Assembly (NCBI RefSeq): GCF_900099765.1
Contig: NZ_FNDX01000028.1
Span: 1-64,000, forward strand
Direction of reading: 5' to 3'
From: Paenibacillus typhae
GTDB lineage: Bacteria > Bacillota > Bacilli > Paenibacillales > Paenibacillaceae
DNA length: 64,000 bases
Positions within the stretch are counted from its first letter, which is position 1; each line of letters opens with the position of its first letter. A program made the position numbers and the translations under genes. Positions 24,579 to 32,122 of this stretch are shown here, piece after piece. The notes below the pieces were generated by a model that made no database searches, was not told the DNA's origin, and saw only the letters and a program-made list of their open reading frames with translations.

Positions 24579-25457
24579 GTGACAAATATGGATAAGTATA
24601 ATGCACGTACTATATCAAATAAATATGTTGTTTATGATGTTGATAACCAAAAAGTAACCGATCTTGTTGGTTTTGAGGAATATAAAGGTACACCCTACGA
24701 TATAGTAGGTCCTGATGGAAAATACGCATACAAAATACTAAATTGGCCTATTGTCTGTTACCCTCACTATATGTTTAATATACCTAAAGTAATTCAAATT
24801 GGTACTTTGGAGTTTTATCCTTCGAAATATGAATTTGTACGTTCGGGAGTTGTTCATTATCATAGTAGAACGCGAACTAACTCAGGAATAGAATTTAATT
24901 ATGATACAACTTGGGAATGGGACCAAAAAGAAAAGAAGCATACTTTAAGTTATGAAGAATTGGAAGAGTTTGACAAGGTGCATCTGAGAAAACGGGAGCC
25001 ATGGGCTAGTACAATAATGGGGGAAAGTGCCAAAGATCATGCTGATAAATTAATAAAAAGTAGTAAGCTAACAGTTAAATCTGGTACTAGCATCGAATGG
25101 CACTGGTGTCACTTAATTGCTTTCTCTATGGCGTCTAATCAAGTAGCACAGAGCAAAGATAATCTATTTTGCGGTTCTGCTGCACTAAATTATCAAATGA
25201 CTAATGTTGAGCTTGCAGTGAAAGAGTTTATCAAAAAGTACAAGCGCACACTTTTATTAGAGGTTAAGGCAGATATAATAACAAATACACATCTTGCTAC
25301 AGGAATCGGATATTATATAACGGACATTGGTTCAGAGCGCAGACACGCTGAGTACTATAGTCCGACCAATATAACTGAATTTTCTGATGTAAAAGACCAG
25401 GACACAATTCTTCAAATTCTAGAAAGTGAGTTTATACATAAACCATTTAGTCATTAG
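24579..25457 (+). CDS. Beta-beta-alpha-metal (NUC1/HNH-like) nuclease candidate
   Basis: 292 residues. EWHWCHLIAFSMASNQ (His178), then DNLFCGSAALNYQMTNVE (Asn195, Asn204, Glu211), follows the GHL-x-A...N-x-x-QM-x-x-E pattern of DNA/RNA non-specific endonucleases, with the usual DRGH replaced by WHWCH. The first 150 residues are of unknown fold. The start is GTG 24579, 9 nt after AAGAAGG; ATG 24588 is the alternative. It lies 138 bp after the GIY-YIG-like gene on the same strand. No immunity or modification gene is seen beside it. Confidence 0.55.
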   Translation: MTNMDKYNARTISNKYVVYDVDNQKVTDLVGFEEYKGTPYDIVGPDGKYAYKILNWPIVCYPHYMFNIPKVIQIGTLEFYPSKYEFVRSGVVHYHSRTRTNSGIEFNYDTTWEWDQKEKKHTLSYEELEEFDKVHLRKREPWASTIMGESAKDHADKLIKSSKLTVKSGTSIEWHWCHLIAFSMASNQVAQSKDNLFCGSAALNYQMTNVELAVKEFIKKYKRTLLLEVKADIITNTHLATGIGYYITDIGSERRHAEYYSPTNITEFSDVKDQDTILQILESEFIHKPFSH

Positions 25458-25636
25458 TACTGACTCGAAACTTTGATAAATATATATGCTAAATTGAGTA
25501 TTAACATACTTGAACTAACGGTATTCTAGGACTTTACTTCCAAGTTCAATAATGCCGTTGACTTTATATTGGAGCCTGTTCTTTTAACATTTTCATTTAA
25601 ATCAGTATTTATATCTGATTTTGTACAAGCACAAAA

Positions 25637-25659
25637 AAGAAGACGCACAGGAGTTGAAG
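25637..25659 (+). repeat. Remnant of an integrase-type terminator, split by the IS
   Basis: AAGAAGACGCACAGGAGTT (25637-25655) matches the left arm of the integrase terminator at 18781-18799 in 17 of 19 positions. Its right arm, TTTCTTCTTTTC near 26957-26970, lies on the far side of the IS. The IS therefore interrupted a hairpin much like the one behind the integrase. Confidence 0.55.
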
Positions 25660-25697
25660 TGCCCCCTGTCAAGTAGACATTAAACAAAAGGCAATAT

Positions 25698-26526
25698 TTA
25701 AGCAGCCTGAGTTCGGTATTCATAAGGACTCAGGTTGTTTAGTTTCGTTTGGAAACGTGTATGGTTGTAAAAGCGTATGTATTGCTGCACAGCATGCTTC
25801 ACCTGCTTAGCAGAGTGAAAGAAGTGGAAGTAGAAACACTCGGATTTAAAATGGCCGAAGAAGTTCTCCATAATGGCATTGTCCCAGCAGTTACCCTTTC
25901 TGGACATACTCGCATATAGCTCTAGTAGTTTACTGTGTTGGCAGCTAGTGTATTGAAATCCTTGGTCGCTGTGTAAAAGAACACCTTTAGTGTCCCGCCA
26001 TTTTCTCGCCTTTTTGACCGTATCAAACACCAGCTTCAAATCATTTCTCGGACTAATCTGGTACGCTACAATTTCATTGTTAAACATATCTTTAATCGCA
26101 GACAAATACAGACTATGCCCATTAAAGATAAGATAAGTAATATCCGTAACCCACTTTTGGTTGGGCTGGTCTGCTGTAAACTCTCTATTCAGATGGTTGT
26201 CAGAGATCATGTAAGCCTCTTTCTTACCGTAATAGGCCCTCTTCCTCCGAATAGCTTAAAGCCCTAGTTCGCCCATGAGTCGCTGTACACGCCTGTGATT
26301 CACGTGGATGACGTAGGCACTCTTTAGCCATACCTTCACTCTGCGGTATCCATAAATGCCTTTGAGCTTCTAGTGGCATTCAACAATTTTAAGCTTCAGG
26401 GCTTCGTCTTCGCGTTGCTTCGGTGAAACGAACGATTGCCGGTTCAACCACTTGTAAAAACCACTTCTAGATACCAAAGCCAGATTGCATAGCAGGGTAA
26501 GGTTGTATTTCTTATGAAGCAATACC
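25698..26526 (-). pseudogene. Broken IS3-family transposase orfB (integrase-core, DDE)
   Basis: The longest intact part (25698-26210) has WVTDITY, LLHSDQGFQYTS and AIMENFFGHFKSE, the D, D and E of the rve catalytic core, ending SPYEYRTQAA. Upstream homologous sequence (YGYRRVK, VNHRRVQRLMGELGL, RRKRAYYGKKEAY) is still readable but carries in-frame stops TAG at 26370-26372 and TAA at 26256-26258. A complete transposase cannot be made, so this copy is inactive. Confidence 0.85.
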
Positions 26527-26874
26527 TTAATCACTGTAAACTTTTTGCTGCTCGGAACAGCGTCCGTCCATTCCTCCTTTCACATCTGTAAGAGCTTTTT
26601 TAGCATATATTTTCTGCCTCGAAGCGCTTAATCTTGGCCTCTGGATCTTAGGGACGTATGAGGGGTCTGCCCAATCCGAGTCCTTTGGCCTTCCCTCTTT
26701 TTCTTCAAGGCCTTTTAATGCCTCTACCTCAAAGTGCTTCACCCATCGTCGAACCAAAGTATCGTCGATTCCCATTTCCCGTACCAAACTCTTATATCCC
26801 AACCCCTTTTTGAGATAGAGATCAACTTCCTTTTTCTTGTTCTTCTCATCGTATGTTCTTCTCATATCGCCCAT
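26527..26874 (-). pseudogene. IS3-family orfA with altered C-terminus
   Basis: The first 80 residues are a normal IS3 orfA helix-turn-helix (LYLKKGLGYKSLVREMGIDD and TLVRRWVKHFEVEALKGLEE). The end of the frame is then scrambled relative to the usual leucine zipper, pointing to a frameshift. It may still make a DNA-binding fragment. Confidence 0.7.
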
Positions 26875-26991
26875 AAAAAAATCCCCTCCATAGTAGACAG
26901 ATTAAACGGCTTGCTTTTTTCTGTCTACTATAGGGGATCATATCAAGTTTTTCTGGTTTCTTCTTTTCATTTAGGCTGTAATTCGGTGAAT

Positions 26992-27013
26992 TTTTACATC
27001 AATTTTACATCAA
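26992..27013. repeat. Right arm-type site: two tandem copies of TTTTACATCAA
   Basis: Identical to 7856-7877 and ends 110 bp before the attR core, the same distance as on the left. In the excised circle the two pairs would flank the core symmetrically. Confidence 0.65.
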
Positions 27014-27086
27014 GTCAGTTCTACGACATCTGTACCACCAATATTTTCAATCTGTACCATATTGAAAATGCAAGTAAATAAAGGGT

Positions 27087-28697
27087 TTATTTCACTGTCC
27101 CACTCTTCACCAGCAAAGCCACACTCTCCACATGCACCGTATGCGGGAACATATCCACCGGCGTAACCTCCACCGTCTTATACCCGCCATCCTCCAGCAC
27201 CCGCAAGTCCCTTGCAAGTGTCGATGGATTACATGACACATACACTACCCGCTCCGGCTGCATTTGCAGGATCGTATCCAGCAACCGCGGATCGCAGCCC
27301 TTACGCGGCGGATCGACGACGATTACGTCCGGCGTGACGCCCTGCTCTTTCCAGTTAGGGATGACATCCTCGGAAGCCCCTACCTCGAACACTACATTGT
27401 TCATATTGTTAAGCTTCGCGTTTCCGCGCGCATCTTCAATTGCTTCGGGCACAATCTCTACGCCGTATACCTTAGCCGCATGCTGGGCCAGGAACAAAGA
27501 GATTGTCCCGATGCCGCAGTAGGCATCGATGACGGTTTCGTTGCCGGTCAGTCCGGCGTATTCTACGGTTTTGCCGTACAGCACCTCGGTCTGTGCCGGG
27601 TTCACCTGATAGAAGGAACGCGCTGAGATCGCGAACTGTACATCTCCGATGTAATCGTAGATCACATCTCTGCCCCACAGGACGCGGGTTTCGTTACCGA
27701 AGATCACGTTCGTGCGCTGGGTATTCACATTCTGGCAGATGCTGACTACATCCGGCAGCTGCTCGCGGATGCTGCCGAGCCAGGCGTCCAGGTGCGGGAT
27801 GTCGCGTCCGTTGGTTACGAGGACGAGCATCATCTCGCCGGTGCGGAAGGCCTTCTTCACGACGACGTGGCGGAGCAGGCCGCGGCCGGTTTCTTCACTA
27901 TAAGCGGAGATGCCGAGCTCTCTGCCGATGCCCTTCACCGCAGCTACGACGCTGTCGTTATGCTCATGCTGAATCAGGCATGTCTCCATATCGACGATCC
28001 GGTGGCTGCCGCGGGCATAGAAGCCGCCGACCAGGCCGCCTTCGGTGACGCCGATCGGCACCTGGGCCTTGTTGCGGTAGCGCCAAGGCTCGTCCATGCC
28101 CAAGGTTGGGCGGACGATGATGCCGTCAGCCTGCGCTTCCCGGGCACTTGCATCTGCGATTTCGCCCGCATCCGCACTCCCACTCGCATCTGCGCTTCCA
28201 CCCGCATCCGCACCCGCTCCCTCAGCCAGCCCCGAGGCCTCTGCTGCTCCTTCCGCGCCTCCGCTTCCGGCCATAGCGCCTCTACCCGGCGCCCCCGCAA
28301 CCTGCAGCTTCCCGATCCGCTGCAGGTTGTCCACCACCAGCTGGCGTTTCCAAGCCAGCTGCGCGGTGTAGTCCATGTGCTGCAGCTGGCAGCCGCCGCA
28401 CTGGTCGTAGATGTCGCAGGGCGGCGCGATGCGGTCGCTGCTCGCCTGTACGAGCTTCAGCAGCTTGGCATAGCCGTACTGCTTCTTGGTCTTAAGCACC
28501 TTGGCCTGCACCTTCTCACCGGGCAGGGCGCCCTGCACAAAGAGGGTAAAGCCCTCCACCCGGCCTACCCCTTCGCCTTCATGGGTCATGCCGATGATGT
28601 CGAGCATAACCTCATCATTCTTGTTCACTGGCAGATCGGCGGCAGGCGCCGAAGCTTCCCGGCTGCCACCCCGGCGTCCGCTGCGGTGTTTACTCAT
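27087..28697 (-). CDS. rlmD: 23S rRNA (uracil-5-)-methyltransferase, RlmD/RlmCD (RumA) family
   Basis: A SAM-dependent m5U methyltransferase of 23S rRNA. 536 residues: an N-terminal TRAM domain (about 28-85), an Fe-S cysteine set (CDIYDQCGGCQLQH plus a later Cys), and a Rossmann domain with DAYCGIGTISLFLA, VVDPPRKGCD and the catalytic VSCNPSTLARDL. Between the Fe-S region and the catalytic part is an Ala/Gly/Ser/Asp-rich low-complexity insert of about 50 residues that the family normally lacks. ATG 28697 starts MSKHRSGRR; an upstream in-frame ATG at 28763 would add an unlikely 22-residue leader. The last 12 codons come from the island; the original tail lies at 7694-7717. Activity is probably retained because the motifs are upstream. 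Confidence 0.92.
   Translation of the reverse strand: MSKHRSGRRGGSREASAPAADLPVNKNDEVMLDIIGMTHEGEGVGRVEGFTLFVQGALPGEKVQAKVLKTKKQYGYAKLLKLVQASSDRIAPPCDIYDQCGGCQLQHMDYTAQLAWKRQLVVDNLQRIGKLQVAGAPGRGAMAGSGGAEGAAEASGLAEGAGADAGGSADASGSADAGEIADASAREAQADGIIVRPTLGMDEPWRYRNKAQVPIGVTEGGLVGGFYARGSHRIVDMETCLIQHEHNDSVVAAVKGIGRELGISAYSEETGRGLLRHVVVKKAFRTGEMMLVLVTNGRDIPHLDAWLGSIREQLPDVVSICQNVNTQRTNVIFGNETRVLWGRDVIYDYIGDVQFAISARSFYQVNPAQTEVLYGKTVEYAGLTGNETVIDAYCGIGTISLFLAQHAAKVYGVEIVPEAIEDARGNAKLNNMNNVVFEVGASEDVIPNWKEQGVTPDVIVVDPPRKGCDPRLLDTILQMQPERVVYVSCNPSTLARDLRVLEDGGYKTVEVTPVDMFPHTVHVESVALLVKSGTVK
27124..27151. repeat. attR core (28-bp direct repeat) inside rlmD
   Basis: Identical to 7718-7745; encodes the FPHTVHVE region of RlmD on the minus strand. 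Confidence 0.85.
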
Positions 28698-28814
28698 TGT
28701 TATATACTCACTTCTTTCATGATCTTCACTATTAATGATGCTAATAATTAACCATATATTCATCTATCGTTCTAAGACGTATCATCCACCGGTTCAAACC
28801 GTGTTATTCCCATT

Positions 28815-28868
28815 ACAAAAGCTCCAGCTGACCCGGCGGGCCACCGCACGAATCAAGTGGAGCTTTAT
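28815..28868 (-). terminator. Terminator between dgkB and rlmD
   Basis: AAAGCTCCA pairs with TGGAGCTTT at 28858-28866; on the minus strand it ends GGAGCTTTTG. It follows the dgkB stop. Confidence 0.55.
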
Positions 28869-28897
28869 CTTCTCTCGCTCTTTAATAACCCATTGCC

Positions 28898-29791
28898 TTA
28901 GTGATTCTGGGCAAAGATCCGCAGATGCTGGGGCAGAATCTCGAACCTGCCCGGCAGGGTACCGCCAAGCTCACCATCCAGGTTCAGCTGGACGTAGCCC
29001 GGGGAGGTAACCTCCATTGCGTCGGTACGGAAGTACACCACTTTCTTATCCTGCAGATGCTCGCCGCGGATGGCCAGGGTGACCAGGCGGATGAACTCGG
29101 CAAGATTACATTTCTTGACTGCAATCACATCGAACAGGCCGTCGTCGATCCGGGCATCCGGAGCGAGCTTCTCGAAGCCGCCGACGGAGTTGGTGTTGGC
29201 GATCAGGAACAGCATGAACTCGTCATGGATCAGCTCCTGGCCGTTCGCACGGATGTAGAGCTCCTGCGGCGACAGGCTGGCCATTTTCTCGATACCCTTC
29301 AGGTAGTAAGCAAGCTGGCCCATCATCGTCTTCAGTCTGCTCGGAACCTCGTATGTCAGCTCGGTCAGGCGTCCGCCGCCGGCTATATTAATGAAATAAC
29401 GGTCGTTGGCTTTGCCGAGATCAATCAGGCGCGACTCCTGGCGCAGAATCAGATCGCAGGAATCCTCCCAGTTCTTCGGAATACCCATCGCCCGGGCAAA
29501 ATCATTGGTCGTACCCAGCGGCATTACACCAAGCGGAGGCCGGTTAGGCTTCTCTGCCATCCCGTTAATGACCTCATTTAAGGTACCGTCGCCGCCGGCC
29601 GCTATGATCAGATCATAGGTGCCGCGTTCAACGGCCTCAGCCGCTGCCGCCGTAGCATCGCCTTCCCCGGTTGTGGCATGGCAGGAGGCTTCAATGCCGC
29701 CAATATCCAGCCGCTCCAAAATGTCGGCGAGTCGTCTTTTCATTTCTTCCCGTCCAGAAGTGGGATTATAAATCAATCTCGCAGTTTTCAT
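28898..29791 (-). CDS. dgkB: Diacylglycerol kinase DgkB (YegS/DAGK family)
   Basis: 297 residues. The nucleotide-binding AAGGDGTLNEVINGMA (near 63-78) and the following PLGTTNDFARAMGIP are diagnostic of DAGK-catalytic lipid kinases. DgkB phosphorylates diacylglycerol to phosphatidic acid, recycling DAG released during lipoteichoic acid synthesis at the membrane. In Bacillus the orthologue (yerQ) neighbours the rlmCD gene (yefA), and that linkage is kept here. Length is normal. Confidence 0.9.
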   Translation of the reverse strand: MKTARLIYNPTSGREEMKRRLADILERLDIGGIEASCHATTGEGDATAAAAEAVERGTYDLIIAAGGDGTLNEVINGMAEKPNRPPLGVMPLGTTNDFARAMGIPKNWEDSCDLILRQESRLIDLGKANDRYFINIAGGGRLTELTYEVPSRLKTMMGQLAYYLKGIEKMASLSPQELYIRANGQELIHDEFMLFLIANTNSVGGFEKLAPDARIDDGLFDVIAVKKCNLAEFIRLVTLAIRGEHLQDKKVVYFRTDAMEVTSPGYVQLNLDGELGGTLPGRFEILPQHLRIFAQNH

Positions 29792-29977
29792 TACCGGAAC
29801 GCCACCTGTGTATTAGAAATAGATAACCTTACTGATTATACCCAATTCCGCACCCTACAAGCAATGTTGGAGGCGAAGCAGCCAAACTTTTTTGCTATAC
29901 CAAGCATCCTTCATCAGCAGGCTATCTAAATATATCTATGCGGCAGCACCCGTTTTCATTCCATAAAAAGTGTTACT

Positions 29978-30745
29978 TTACTGCCCGCGCACCTGCTCCA
30001 GCATCACACGTACCTGCTGCTCAATCCAGTGCGGCAGCAGCGGATGCGGCAGCAGCGTCCGGCCGTTATAGGCATACGCAAGTCCTTGAAGCTGCCCGGG
30101 AAGAACGACCTTGGTGAAATACCCCTCACTCAAAAAGAGCGGAGCCACCAGCACATCGTAGCCCTGCCCTATCCAGTATTCCGCCCGCTCCCGTACCGTT
30201 CCGACGCTCAGCAGGCCGTAATCCGCCGCTGCTACACCGCTGACAGCGCGCACCCGCGCGGCCAGGGAGGAGATGCCCGCTTCCCAGCGCTGGCGGAAGC
30301 CGTCGTGCGGGCTGCCGTGTCCGACGAGCAGGATCATCTCCCGCTCCGGACGGACCGACAGCTCACGCAGCTTGTCCCAGAGCATAACGGCAATGTCCGG
30401 GTCGTCATCGACCGGATAGCCGAAGTGGATGTTCGCCTGCACGGTGAACGGCTCAAGATCGGTCTCGCGCTCCGGCGCAGGCTTCGCGCCCAGTGCATAT
30501 GCTATTTCATCTATATGCGTACTGCCCGATGAAACAAACAAGGGGACCACAACAATGTCTGTGACCCCTGCATGTTCAAGCTCATTTATTCCGTCCTGAA
30601 TCAGGCGGCCTTCCACCAGCTCCAGAAAAGACACTGCCACCGGCAGCGCCTCCTCAAGCGATAACTGGTTCACTGCTTCATCGACAATCTTAACCCAGGC
30701 TGTATCCCGGGAGCCGTGACTGATGATTAGAACGCCCGGCTTCAT
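29978..30745 (-). CDS. Sirohydrochlorin chelatase (CbiX/SirB type)
   Basis: 255 residues with two CbiX half-domains. Active-site histidines lie in LIISHGSRD (about 7-15) and LLVGHGSPHDGF (about 138-149), with a metal-binding pattern in PLFVSSGSTH. The family inserts Fe2+ into sirohydrochlorin to form sirohaem, or Co2+ for cobalamin. No other sirohaem genes are adjacent, so the metal cannot be stated. It lies 4 bp after yerC on the same strand and is probably co-transcribed with it. Confidence 0.85.
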   Translation of the reverse strand: MKPGVLIISHGSRDTAWVKIVDEAVNQLSLEEALPVAVSFLELVEGRLIQDGINELEHAGVTDIVVVPLFVSSGSTHIDEIAYALGAKPAPERETDLEPFTVQANIHFGYPVDDDPDIAVMLWDKLRELSVRPEREMILLVGHGSPHDGFRQRWEAGISSLAARVRAVSGVAAADYGLLSVGTVRERAEYWIGQGYDVLVAPLFLSEGYFTKVVLPGQLQGLAYAYNGRTLLPHPLLPHWIEQQVRVMLEQVRGQ

Positions 30746-30749
30746 GATG

Positions 30750-31040
30750 TTAGCGCCCCAGACGTTCCAGCGTCATTTTGTAGCCGTCGTTGCCGTAATT
30801 GAGGCAGCGCTTCACGCGGGAGATGGTGGCTGTACTTGCTCCGGTCTCGGCTTCGATCTGATTGTATGTAGAACCCTTGCCCAGCATACGCGCAACCTCA
30901 AGACGCTGTGACAGCGACTGAATCTCGTTCACGGTGCACAGATCGTCGAAGAAGACATAGCATTCTTCCATATTTTTAAGTGTCAAAATGGCTTCGAATA
31001 ATTGGTCAATACTTTTATCGTTTAGCTTCTTAAGCTGCAT
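30750..31040 (-). CDS. yerC: YerC/YecD-family TrpR-like DNA-binding protein
   Basis: A 96-residue all-helical protein. LCTVNEIQSLSQRLEVARML followed by GSTYNQIEAETGASTATISRVKRCL is the TrpR-like helix-turn-helix of the YerC family, whose Bacillus member sits in the yerB-yerC-pcrA area. The function in Firmicutes is poorly known. It is co-directional with the chelatase 4 bp downstream. The promoter lies in the spacer to the right. Confidence 0.88.
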   Translation of the reverse strand: MQLKKLNDKSIDQLFEAILTLKNMEECYVFFDDLCTVNEIQSLSQRLEVARMLGKGSTYNQIEAETGASTATISRVKRCLNYGNDGYKMTLERLGR

Positions 31041-31479
31041 CGTAAATCATCCCCTAAAAAGTTTGGTCAGCATCATCTTCACGGATTAAGCATTATCCAA
31101 AACTGGCTTTAAAGCATTAAAGCTGTAAAATCAACAAGACTATCTTGCCTCTACTATATTGCACTGGGGCAGTTTTTTCAAGCATTAACGATTTCACGCT
31201 GTAAAGAACGAAAATGACGGACATTTGTCCACCCCATACGCACATCTTATATTCAATTTGGATTATACTCTATCTGCATCTGATAGGATTTACCGCCTTA
31301 ACTATAGTACTACATAACCTCTGAAAATCAAGCATGGACACGGTTTCTTCACTTCCGCCCCATCCCTCTGGGCATCCGCCCTTTTCCGCTCTTATCCCGG
31401 TTACCCGGGCGTTTGTCTATACCTTATGTTCGCCCATGACATACAGTATAGCAAACCAATAACGAAGGAATGTGATGTT
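31041..31479. other. Divergent spacer between yerC and the YqfQ-like gene
   Basis: About 440 bp that must contain promoters in both directions. Only a short CCCGGTTACCCGGG-type inverted repeat near 31397 stands out. No gene or RNA was recognised. Confidence 0.4.
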
Positions 31480-32028
31480 ATGCCTCATCATTACTATAAT
31501 CATTCCCGCCGGGACGGGCGCTCATTAGCCGGTTCATATGCTCCGTCAGGCTATCCCGGCATCGGTTCCTACGTCCAGCCGCCTCCCCCGATTGAAGGCG
31601 TAATGCTGCCCGCACTCGGGGCAGAAGCTGCGGATACGGCACTTGCCGTGCCTGTTGCCGCCGCTGAAGCAGCTCCCAAAGCCGGCGGACTGCTGGGCAA
31701 TCTCGGGAATCTCGGCAACCTGGCCAACATGGAGCAGATCAAGGGAATTATTGACCGGATGGGCGGGATCGACGGGATTGTAAGCTCGATGGGCAAGGTG
31801 CAGAAGGTGGTCGAGGGCTTTCAGCAGATGGCACCGATGGTGAAGCTGGTTATGGGCACTTTCGGCAAAAAGAAAGGCTCAGGCTCATTGGCAGCCGAAG
31901 AGGATGCCGCCATGTATCAGCCCAAACGCAAAAAAAGACGCCCCGCCAAGCAGCGCCGCAAAGCTCCGGCCAAACCCAAAAACCGCCGGAAGTCCTCCCC
32001 ATCCTCTGCTAAACGCCGCCGCTCTTAG
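31480..32028 (+). CDS. YqfQ/VrrA-like protein with basic tail
   Basis: 182 residues. An N-terminal Tyr/Pro/Gly/Ser-rich part and an Ala-rich linker precede the conserved core LANMEQIKGIIDRMGGIDGI followed by VSSMGKVQKVVEGFQQMAPM and VKLVMGTFGKKK, characteristic of YqfQ-like proteins of Bacillales. The last 45 residues are Lys/Arg/Pro-rich, which suggests nucleic-acid or polyanion binding. The start ATG 31480 follows AAGGAATG. The terminator stem begins inside the gene. The function of the family is unknown; spore association has been proposed for relatives. Confidence 0.75.
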   Translation: MPHHYYNHSRRDGRSLAGSYAPSGYPGIGSYVQPPPPIEGVMLPALGAEAADTALAVPVAAAEAAPKAGGLLGNLGNLGNLANMEQIKGIIDRMGGIDGIVSSMGKVQKVVEGFQQMAPMVKLVMGTFGKKKGSGSLAAEEDAAMYQPKRKKRRPAKQRRKAPAKPKNRRKSSPSSAKRRRS

Positions 32029-32046
32029 CGGTGGCGTTTAGCTTTT
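32008..32046 (+). terminator. Terminator overlapping the YqfQ-like stop codon
   Basis: A perfect 15-bp stem GCTAAACGCCGCCGC (32008-32022) / GCGGTGGCGTTTAGC with a G-T pair (32028-32042), then TTTT. The stop codon lies in the loop and right arm. Confidence 0.75.
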
Positions 32047-32122
32047 ACATTGTACATACCCTAGTCACCGAAAAGCACCTGAGTCTGCTTTCATGTAAGG
32101 GATCACTTTGCAGGGAAGTCCT

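Larger units (their letters stand above)
25660..26940 (-). mobile_element. Degenerate IS3-family (IS150-like) insertion sequence
   Basis: The ends are imperfect inverted repeats starting TG: TGCCCCCTGTCAAGTAGACA on the left and TGATCCCCTATAGTAGACAG on the right (minus strand). An orfA-like gene and a broken orfB lie inside. The two 3-bp flanks do not match (AAG and TAT), so no target duplication is left. Length 1281 bp. Confidence 0.8.
7718..27151. mobile_element. 19.4-kb genomic island integrated in the 3' end of rlmD
   Basis: A perfect 28-bp direct repeat at 7718-7745 and 27124-27151 (TCCACATGCACCGTATGCGG within it) bounds the island; the right copy is inside rlmD. Inside each end, at an equal distance of 110 bp, lies a tandem pair of TTTTACATCAA. 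The phage-type integrase at 17603-18781 is the likely catalyst. Excision would give a circle of about 19,406 bp and restore the original rlmD tail. There are no conjugation, replication or phage structural genes, so it is a non-conjugative island. rumA/rlmD-type genes are known insertion targets for integrative elements in streptococci. Contents are AT-rich compared with the flanks. Confidence 0.85.

Noticed and set aside
7718-27151. Integrative conjugative element or prophage
   Set aside because: No relaxase, coupling ATPase, type IV secretion, capsid, terminase or replication genes.
27792-28751. Plus-strand open frame opposite rlmD
   Set aside because: Shadow of a GC-rich gene; rlmD motifs are intact on the other strand.
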